Shown in pieces: positions 1 to 5,886 of a stretch of 47,612 nucleotides of DNA (its first letter is position 1; the number at the start of each line of letters is the position of its first letter). The DNA comes from Streptococcus uberis (GTDB lineage: Bacteria; Bacillota; Bacilli; Lactobacillales; Streptococcaceae). The position numbers and the translations under genes were made by a program. The stretch covers positions 1-47,612 of the forward strand of contig NZ_JRQN01000017.1 of NCBI RefSeq assembly GCF_000785785.1. Reading direction: 5' to 3'. The notes beneath the pieces were generated by a model. It did no database searches and had not been told where the DNA came from. It saw only the letters and a list, made by a program, of their open reading frames with translations.

Positions 1-276
1 TGTCGAACATCATAAGTGCACTCTTACCTTTTAAATAGCCCATAAAACTTGAAACACTTATTCTGGGGGGAATGCTTACTAACATGTGTACGTGATCTGG
101 CATCAGATGTCCTTCTATTATTTCCACACCTTTATAGCTACATAATCTTTGAAAAATTTCTCCCAAACTGCCTCGATATTGATTATAGATTACTTTTTGT
201 CTATACTTAGGGGTGAACACAATGTGATAGAACACAGCCACTTTGTGTGTGACAAACTGTAACTGGTTTTAGCCAT
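1..276 (-). pseudogene. tnpA: IS200/IS605-family transposase TnpA, N-terminal part, frameshifted and cut by window edge
   Basis: A Y1-type HUH single-strand transposase of the IS200 group. The ATG at 276 follows a strong AGGAGG about seven bases upstream and gives MAKTSYSLSHTKWLC. The frame then slips by one near position 231, after which the family-typical segments YHIVFTPKYR, IIEGHLMPDHVHMLVSIPP and FMGYLKGKSALMMFD are read. HVH is the metal-binding HUH pair. The catalytic tyrosine lies beyond the window. One base is missing at the slip. Many genes in this window have the same kind of lesion, so a sequencing deletion is as likely as real decay. The element sits just downstream of the SRR cluster and points away from it. 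Confidence 0.85.
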
Positions 277-353
277 TTATTTTTCCTCCTTTGTCTAACC
301 TGAACAATTAGATGATATTAGGAAAAATAAATGGAAGCTACAAGCCTTCTTAG

Positions 354-372
354 CCACCAGCTTAGCTGGTGG
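354..372. repeat. IS200-type subterminal hairpin
   Basis: A perfect 8-bp stem (CCACCAGC / GCTGGTGG) with a TTA loop lies about 80 bases upstream of tnpA. This is where IS200/IS605 elements carry the left-end hairpin recognised by TnpA. The exact element end cannot be fixed from one copy. Confidence 0.55.
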
Positions 373-414
373 TTTTCTTGTTTTTCTCTACAAAAAACTG
401 GCTGGAAGCATAAT

Positions 415-450
415 AAAAAAGAAAGAAGTTGGTAAACTTCTTTCTTTTTT
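415..450 (-). terminator. Rho-independent terminator after srr1
   Basis: A 12-bp perfect stem pairs 419-430 with 435-446 around a GGTA loop and is flanked by A and T runs. It can therefore work in both directions. It lies a few bases past the srr1 stop codon at 457. Confidence 0.8.
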
Positions 451-456
451 TGATGA

Positions 457-1863
457 TTAGTCTTCATCTCGTTTCTTAACAATTAAACCAAGCACAACTA
501 AAATTGCTAGTAGTGCCTCATTATAAAGCGAACCATTCTCAGTTGTTCCCGTATACGGCAACGACTGATTGACTGAATGAGTTGTTGAATCGCTTTATGA
601 AGTTGAGGTCGAGGCACTCAATGAGCTACTCTTAGAGTTACTTGTACTTGTAAAAGTACTCTTAGAGGCGCTAGTAGAAATACTCGTACTTACAGATTTG
701 CTTGTACTTGTGGATTGAGATAGTGAATCAGGTATTACAATTGTTCCAGTAGATCCAAAATAATTCCCTAAAGTTGAGCCATCTTGTGTAGCATATGGTG
801 TAAACTTAATTGTTGTATCACTAGCTGTAACAGGAACAGTTAAGTTTATTGTGATCCCATAGCCTTTGTTTAAATTAAATCCTGTAATAAAAGCTCCAGA
901 ACTCCATGAATAGCCTCCTCCACCTGTTGAAATGATTGATGGTGAGCCAATTGTTGAAACTGTACTACCTGTAGACATATTTGTCATAGTGGTTGGAGCA
1001 CTAGTCGGCGCACCGTATGCTGAACCAAGCGTCACCATAGGTGAAGTACTTGTTGAAGTATTTCTAATAGTTGTTCCAGATAGAACCTGCGGAATTTCAA
1101 CTGTAGTTGTTGCAGAAGTACTTGCAGAATTCATCATTACAGTTAAAATGTAATATATTGGGACATTATTATAACTATCAAAACCTGACTGAACCTGTGT
1201 AAGTTTGAGATTGACCAGATACTAATGCCAAAGAAATCTGATTAAAAGTTTTTGTTGGCGAACTTTTTAGTGTCGAGAGATTATCGATTGAATAGTACTA
1301 TTTGATAAAGAAGTCGATGTTGATGTAGATAAAGAACTACTAGTCAATATAGAATTACTCTTTGATGGTGATGAAGTTAATGAAAGTGAACTCGATGAAC
1401 TAGTTACAATCGTACTTGTACTTGTGAGTTTAGACTGTGCACTTGAAGTTGATTGGGATTGACTAGCCGAAGTCGAACTTGTATCAGAAACAGACGCAAT
1501 TGTAGTTGTCTGATTCGTCGTGCTCGAAACTACAACAGATAAGTCAACCAGCGCTGTTCCAACCGCTGAAGCAACAGGTAAGATTGAAGTTGCTGAGTCA
1601 GCCATAACATGCGGTGTACTCAACACCCCACCTCCTAAGAGAGTCCCTACTCCTAGCGCACCTTTTAACATTTTATCTTTAGACATAACAAAATCCACAT
1701 TGTCTTCACTAATGCGTTCTTCTGCCTTTCTGCCTTTAAATAAATGCATTAAACCAAATGAAGCAAGCGTTGTTTTAATCCAACCTTTACCAGACTTATG
1801 CAACCTCACTCGAGACTCCGCTTCAGTCTCGATGAATCTTTTTTTGTTAAATTGTCGTAACAT
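457..1863 (-). pseudogene. srr1: degenerate serine-rich-repeat LPxTG surface protein
   Basis: A short SRR adhesin gene, about 468 codons if repaired. The start at 1863 (MLRQFNKKRF) has GGAGAG upstream. The N-terminus carries the accessory Sec signal KxYKxGKxW (VRLHKSGKGWIK) and a hydrophobic stretch ending near ATP/HVMADS, closely matching srr2. Serine-rich stretches flank a small unrecognised domain of roughly 150 residues. The C-terminus has LPYTG (about 558-569), a hydrophobic helix and KKRDED. Three lesions are visible. The frame stops at 1267. The segment 1195-1268 reads protein-like only in another frame (STLKSSPTKTFNQISLALVS) before the original register resumes. An in-frame TAA at 595-597 precedes the sorting signal. 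The two frame slips compensate and could be sequence errors; the nonsense codon is harder to dismiss. Unlike srr2 and srr3 it has no SdrD-type B repeats. It is preceded by its own promoter and two GGGG-loop hairpins. Confidence 0.8.
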
Positions 1864-1876
1864 ATTACTCTCTCTC

Positions 1877-1914
1877 CTATTGTTTCTTTGAATCCCCATT
1901 CTAAAAAACAATAG
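1877..1914 (-). promoter_or_regulatory. GGGG-loop leader hairpin D (srr1 leader, start-proximal)
   Basis: In the mRNA sense, 16 of 17 stem positions pair around a GGGG loop (1894-1897), with one G-U pair and one A-A mismatch. The base of the stem (1877-1878) takes the first two bases of the AGGAG ribosome binding site of srr1, so folding could affect initiation. Confidence 0.7.
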
Positions 1915-1936
1915 TAACTAATAAATAAATGTAATT

Positions 1937-1968
1937 AATAGCTTTAAAATCCCCATTTCAAAACTATT
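1937..1968 (-). promoter_or_regulatory. GGGG-loop leader hairpin E (srr1 leader, distal)
   Basis: All 14 stem positions pair around a GGGG loop (1951-1954) in the mRNA sense. Two are G-U pairs that would be A-C mismatches on the other strand. It lies 22 bases upstream of hairpin D. The stem sequence differs from the other copies apart from the AAAT/ATTT next to the loop. Confidence 0.7.
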
Positions 1969-2000
1969 TTTTGCTAAAGAATCCTCTAAACATTCCATAT

Positions 2001-2038
2001 AAAACAAAAACCTAAATGTCTGGGACAAAATTTGTTTT
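2001..2038 (-). promoter_or_regulatory. Possible AT-rich stem-loop at the 5' end of the srr1 leader
   Basis: AAAACAAA (2001-2008) can pair with TTTGTTTT (2031-2038). Inside it, TGTC and GACA pair around TGG (2017-2027). It begins about 10 bases after the -10 box. It lacks the GGGG loop of the other leader hairpins. A weak candidate. Confidence 0.35.
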
Positions 2039-2047
2039 TAGCAATTT

Positions 2048-2076
2048 ATTATATCTAATTTTCAGTTGTCATTCAA
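2048..2076 (-). promoter_or_regulatory. srr1 promoter
   Basis: TTGAAT (-35, 2071-2076), a 17-base spacer and TATAAT (-10, 2048-2053) on the minus strand. The predicted start near 2041 gives a leader of about 175 bases containing both GGGG-loop hairpins. Confidence 0.65.
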
Positions 2077-2128
2077 TACAGACTTTTCTAATTTTTAGTA
2101 TTTTTAGACAATTGCTGCAAAAATGTAC

Positions 2129-2170
2129 AAAAAAAGTTGAAGTCGTGTCCTGAAAGAACATTTCTTCAAC
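2129..2170 (-). terminator. Terminator after srr2
   Basis: GTTGAAG (2136-2142) pairs with CTTCAAC (2164-2170), with further internal pairing. A run of seven T follows on the minus strand. It lies 35 bases past the srr2 stop codon and separates srr2 from the srr1 promoter. Confidence 0.75.
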
Positions 2171-2205
2171 CTAAAAGCAAAATCAATCACTTTTTATAAA
2201 TAAGT

Positions 2206-5200
2206 TTATTCTTCTTCTCTTTTTTTACTCACAAGGCCTAGTGCTACCAAGATTGCTAGCACAGCAGTTCCATAAAGTGTATTGTTTTCAGATACCCCCG
2301 TATGAGGTAATACTTGATTAGTAGCACTCGTTGCTAGTTTACCTGATTGAGAATGACTGTCACTTACAGATTCACTTTGAGTAATTGAATCTGAAGTTGG
2401 TCTAGGAATTTCATTTTTAACAAAGCCTGAATCAACTGTTGGGTTATCTTGACCAGCCACAACGACAACAACATGGGTGCCATTTGAATCTGTCGTTTCG
2501 TTACCAACATTCGGTGTTGTTGGTGTGTAACCTGCTGGTGTTTCAAAGTCTATTGTGTAAGTTCCATCTGCTAATCCCGGGAACTCATAATGGCCATTTG
2601 AATCTGTCCTTGTTGTTTCAGTTGTACCATCTGGTTTTGTGATGGTTACTGTCACACCTGGGATACCTGGTTCAGTACTGTCTTGAACACCATCTTTGTT
2701 GGTATCTTCCCAAACAGTATCTCCAATTGTATGCGGTACTTTTACAAAGCCTGAGTCAATTGTTGGATTATCTTGACCAGCTACAGTTACTGTTACGCTT
2801 GTTCCATCTGAATCCTTAGCATCGTCGCCAACATTCGGTGTTGTTGGTGTGTAACCTACTGGTGTTTCAAAGTCTATTGTGTAAGTTCCATCTGCTAATC
2901 CCGGGAACTCATAATGGCCATTTGAATCTGTCCTTGTTGTTTCAGTTGTACCATCTGGTTTTGTGATGGTTACTGTCACACCTGGGATACCTGGTTCAGT
3001 ACTGTCTTGAACACCATCTTTGTTGGTATCTTCCCAAACAGTATCTCCAATTGAATATATCTCAGAATATGTCTCAGAATTTGTCATTGAACTTGATTCA
3101 CTTACCGATGCACTTAATGATTCGCTTACTGACGCGAAAGTTGAATCACTTGTACTTGTCGAAGCTGATTGTGACGCGGAATCAGAAACACTTGTTGAAG
3201 CTGATAATGACTGTGAATCAGAAATACTTGTTGAGGCTGATAATGACTGTGAATCAGAAATACTTGTTGAGGCTGATTGCGACGTGCTTACTGACGCCAA
3301 TTCTTGTGAATTTGCTGTTGAAAGCGACAGCGACGCGGAATCACTTATACTTGTTGAGCCACTTAATGACGTCGACGCTGACGTACTTGTACTTGTCGAA
3401 TCACTCAATGAGGTTGAAGTCGACTTACTGGTGCTTGTTGAGCCACTTAATGACGTCGACGCTGACGTACTTGTACTTGTCGAATTACTCAATGAGGTTG
3501 AAGTCGATTTACTTGTACTTGTTGAGCCACTTAGTGACATCGACGCCGACGCACTCATGCTTGTAGAGGTACTTTGAGAGATACTTGTTGTATCACTTGT
3601 AAATCCAGCATCAACAGTCATATTGTTTGCACCATTGATAGTAAAGGTTACTGAAGAGCCATCTGAGTCAATGGTATCATTAGTCCCAACATTAGCAGTT
3701 GTAGGCAAATAACCTGACGGAGTGGTAAAGGTAATCGTATAAGTTGTTTGATCAGTTAGACCATCAAATTGATAGTGTCCTGTAGAATCCGTATAAACAG
3801 ATTTTTGGGTACCATCAGCGAACTTCAAAGTTACAAGTACATTTGCTAGTCCAGTTTCACCTGAAGTTTGAAGTCCATCTTTATTTGCGTCTAACCAAAC
3901 GTAGTCACCTACAGAATAAGTTACGGCAGTCCCTGTCCCACCTGTAGTATCTTCAGAAAAGACGATATTATTATTAGCTTCAACAATAGATTGTGTACCA
4001 TAATAGTCATTTGAAGTCATAGTTGCAGACTGAACAACATCATAAGGTGAGTTAGGATCAATTGCCGATACTATACGAATAACAAAGACATCAGAAATAT
4101 TACCTAAATAAATTTGAGCACTGTCAGAACCATAAGATTTTGAATAACTACTTGTTACGTTAGTCAAAGCACTATAGTCTGTAATTTTCATACTATCCGG
4201 AAGTGTAGATCCATTACCAGCATTGTAAATTTGAATCGTAGAACCTGAATTGACAATGTTACTTCCGTATTGATTTACACCACCAGTATCAATGTTATAG
4301 AGATAACCATAGATATTTACATAGGTACTATATGCAGTGTAATCCATTGGATTAATGTATATAATCTGCTCAACAGTATTGTTAGTTGGATTATATTCGT
4401 TAAAAATTGTTTGTATACTTGAGGTTCCATAAACAGTTGGTGTTTGATAAATAATATTTTCAGTTTTTGAAGTTGCTTCACCACCAAAGTTATAAGTCAA
4501 GTTCAAAGTTGCGTTATTAGGGACTGCCGCTCTATCAATATAAGAGAATGAATCAATATTGGCTATAACGTTAGAATACTTATCAACATATGTTGTAAAT
4601 GTATAAGTAACTGTTTTTGTTAAGGCATCAAATGTACCTGTTGCAATAACCTGACCAGATGCATCAGTTATATCCGTAGGAGTCCAGTGGGCCATATCAA
4701 AGTCTGATGGATTAACATATGGACTATAAACGTATGTGAACTGATCTCCAGCTGTCGCTGTATCAGAAATCTTAAAGGTAGCTTTATACTCCATTGTTTC
4801 CCCATTATTGGGGTTGATTGTACCAGTAGGACTTGTTGAATCTGTAAGTGTCGCAGAGGTTACTGTAACTAAATTGTTGTTAACAACTCCTGTCGCTGCC
4901 ATTGTTGTTGATGTTGATAATGTTTTTGTTTTCGGAGCTAAAACTGATGAATCCGAAGTACTTGTTGATGCACTTGCAGATGTCGACGTACTTGTGCTCG
5001 CACTTGTTGATTGCGAAGCTTGGACTGAAGTTGATTGACTATTCGAAATCGCTATGCTATTAGATTGTGATTGACTGGCCATAGCCAATGCACTCGTTGA
5101 AGCAGAAATCGATTCTGATAGGCTTGAACTGGTAGTTGCCGTTGCACTTGAAACGACTACGGTAGAATCAGTTCCAGCAAGGTTTGTACTAGTTTCAGAA

Positions 5201-5490
5201 GCAACTGGTAATGTAGATACTGTATCCGCCATTGCATGTTGTACACCAATTGTTGCTCCCCCAAGCAGAGCCCCGATCCCTAGTGCTCCTTTTAGCATGT
5301 GATTTCCAGACACGACAAAATCCACATTATCGTCGGTAATGTGTTCTTCTACTTGTCCACCCTTAAACAACTGGATTAGCCCAAAAGAAGCTAAGGTCGT
5401 TTTTACCCAGCTTTTCCCTGATTTGTGCAACTTTACACGGGACTTCGATTCAGTCTCAATGAAACTTGTCTTATTAAATTTTCGTAACAT
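2206..5490 (-). CDS. srr2: serine-rich-repeat MSCRAMM-type adhesin, LPxTG-anchored
   Basis: A 1094-residue surface adhesin predicted to be O-glycosylated, exported by SecA2/SecY2 and anchored by sortase. Domains in order: KxYKxGKxW signal (VKLHKSGKSW, 19-28) with hydrophobic core to about A88 (HAMA/D); short SRR1 (about 116-183); two-subdomain binding region (about 200-515) with the TYTFTTYVDKYSNV and IYINP patterns of ClfA/SdrG N2-N3 folds; SdrD-type B domain (526-630, GDYVWLDANKDG); SRR2 (631-810); two further B domains (813-917, 921-1025, both with GDTVWEDTNKDGVQD calcium-loop motifs); Ser-rich stalk; LPHTG (1061-1065); membrane helix; KKREEE. The A region suggests a dock-lock-latch ligand such as fibrinogen or keratin; the ligand is inference. 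SRR2 is only about 180 residues, short for the family. The RBS is a GA-rich run before ATG at 5490. Own promoter, leader with three hairpins, and terminator. Confidence 0.93.
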   Translation of the reverse strand: MLRKFNKTSFIETESKSRVKLHKSGKSWVKTTLASFGLIQLFKGGQVEEHITDDNVDFVVSGNHMLKGALGIGALLGGATIGVQHAMADTVSTLPVASETSTNLAGTDSTVVVSSATATTSSSLSESISASTSALAMASQSQSNSIAISNSQSTSVQASQSTSASTSTSTSASASTSTSDSSVLAPKTKTLSTSTTMAATGVVNNNLVTVTSATLTDSTSPTGTINPNNGETMEYKATFKISDTATAGDQFTYVYSPYVNPSDFDMAHWTPTDITDASGQVIATGTFDALTKTVTYTFTTYVDKYSNVIANIDSFSYIDRAAVPNNATLNLTYNFGGEATSKTENIIYQTPTVYGTSSIQTIFNEYNPTNNTVEQIIYINPMDYTAYSTYVNIYGYLYNIDTGGVNQYGSNIVNSGSTIQIYNAGNGSTLPDSMKITDYSALTNVTSSYSKSYGSDSAQIYLGNISDVFVIRIVSAIDPNSPYDVVQSATMTSNDYYGTQSIVEANNNIVFSEDTTGGTGTAVTYSVGDYVWLDANKDGLQTSGETGLANVLVTLKFADGTQKSVYTDSTGHYQFDGLTDQTTYTITFTTPSGYLPTTANVGTNDTIDSDGSSVTFTINGANNMTVDAGFTSDTTSISQSTSTSMSASASMSLSGSTSTSKSTSTSLSNSTSTSTSASTSLSGSTSTSKSTSTSLSDSTSTSTSASTSLSGSTSISDSASLSLSTANSQELASVSTSQSASTSISDSQSLSASTSISDSQSLSASTSVSDSASQSASTSTSDSTFASVSESLSASVSESSSMTNSETYSEIYSIGDTVWEDTNKDGVQDSTEPGIPGVTVTITKPDGTTETTRTDSNGHYEFPGLADGTYTIDFETPVGYTPTTPNVGDDAKDSDGTSVTVTVAGQDNPTIDSGFVKVPHTIGDTVWEDTNKDGVQDSTEPGIPGVTVTITKPDGTTETTRTDSNGHYEFPGLADGTYTIDFETPAGYTPTTPNVGNETTDSNGTHVVVVVAGQDNPTVDSGFVKNEIPRPTSDSITQSESVSDSHSQSGKLATSATNQVLPHTGVSENNTLYGTAVLAILVALGLVSKKREEE
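2504..2729 (-). repeat. Near-identical B-domain direct repeat, copy 1
   Basis: A 226-base segment encoding most of the last B domain of srr2. It is repeated 324 bases (108 codons) away at 2828-3053. I see a single difference, around 2536 versus 2860 (Ala versus Val codon). Confidence 0.85.
2828..3053 (-). repeat. Near-identical B-domain direct repeat, copy 2
   Basis: Partner of 2504-2729. Near identity at third-codon positions indicates recent duplication or gene conversion. Recombination between the copies would remove or add exactly one 108-residue B domain in frame. Confidence 0.85.
3353..3555 (-). repeat. 84-bp tandem repeat in the SRR2 of srr2
   Basis: Two full copies begin at 3353 and 3437 and a partial one at 3521. 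The period is 84 bases (28 residues, a higher-order unit built from Ser-Thr-Ser dipeptides). The same 84-bp period appears in srr3. Confidence 0.8.
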
Positions 5491-5616
5491 ATTGTTCTCT
5501 CTCTCTTTTCTTTTTTCTTAGAATAGCATTCCTTGAAAAACATAAAAATAACATCCAAAAGTATATTAACTTTGAATGTGATCGTACCATAAACTCTCCA
5601 ATTTAAGGTATTATGA

Positions 5617-5644
5617 CTAATTTGAAATCCCCATTCCAAATTAG
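5617..5644 (-). promoter_or_regulatory. GGGG-loop leader hairpin A (srr2 leader, start-proximal)
   Basis: All 12 stem positions pair around the GGGG loop (5629-5632) in the mRNA sense, including one G-U. The outer stem CTAATTTG/CAAATTAG is unique to this copy. It lies 127 bases upstream of the srr2 start. Confidence 0.7.
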
Positions 5645-5653
5645 GACAATCAC

Positions 5654-5685
5654 CAAGTTTTTGAAATCCCCATTCAAAAAACTTG
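5654..5685 (-). promoter_or_regulatory. GGGG-loop leader hairpin B (srr2 leader, middle)
   Basis: 13 of 14 stem positions pair around the GGGG loop (5668-5671), with one G-U and one C-U mismatch in the mRNA sense. Only nine bases separate it from hairpin A and three from hairpin C. Confidence 0.7.
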
Positions 5686-5688
5686 ATT

Positions 5689-5714
5689 TGTTTCAGAATC
5701 CCCGTTCCAAAACA
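5689..5714 (-). promoter_or_regulatory. GGGG-loop leader hairpin C (srr2 leader, 5'-most)
   Basis: 10 of 11 stem positions pair around the GGGG loop (5700-5703); two are G-U in the mRNA sense and one is C-A. The stem starts about 10 bases after the -10 box, so it would sit almost at the 5' end of the transcript, where stems often slow 5'-end-dependent decay. Confidence 0.65.
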
Positions 5715-5723
5715 TAATAACCT

Positions 5724-5752
5724 ATTATATAAGAAATCTGTAAATTAGACAA
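5724..5752 (-). promoter_or_regulatory. srr2 promoter
   Basis: TTGTCT (-35, 5747-5752), a 17-base spacer and TATAAT (-10, 5724-5729) on the minus strand. The predicted leader is about 225 bases and contains hairpins C, B and A in that order. Confidence 0.65.
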
Positions 5753-5828
5753 TAGCTTTTTTCAATTCAATTAATTTTTTTGAAAATTTATATGAAAATA
5801 CGATGCATTTTCAACTATCTTCTTATAT

Positions 5829-5870
5829 AAAAAAGAAGACTGATCTTCAATGACCATGCCTTCTTTTTTT
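5829..5870 (-). terminator. Terminator after srr3
   Basis: AAAAAAGAAG (5829-5838) pairs with CTTCTTTTTT (5860-5869). The loop contains a smaller TGGTC/GATCA stem. It starts 17 bases past the srr3 stop codon. Confidence 0.75.
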
Positions 5871-5886
5871 TATTGAAAGATTATAA

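Noticed and set aside
1877..1968. Leader hairpins as attenuators or terminators
   Set aside because: No U tract follows any of the five, and no alternative antiterminator pairing is evident.
3020..3577. Long plus-strand frames opposite the SRR2 of srr2, rich in Asp, Glu, Val and Leu
   Set aside because: They are the complement of Ser/Thr codons in the repeats. There is no RBS or promoter, and they have the composition expected of an antisense shadow. The same holds for 6722-7192, 8474-9115 and 4808-5038.
5617..5714. An intramolecular G-quadruplex from the GGGG loops
   Set aside because: The srr2 leader has only three GGGG runs and srr1 two, while four are needed in one molecule. Each run is also presented by a stable stem. 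Intermolecular pairing is possible but unsupported.
1877..5714. A CRISPR array or short interspersed repeats
   Set aside because: The copies share only about 12 bases, spacing is irregular (including two separate loci), and the flanks are self-complementary rather than repeated.
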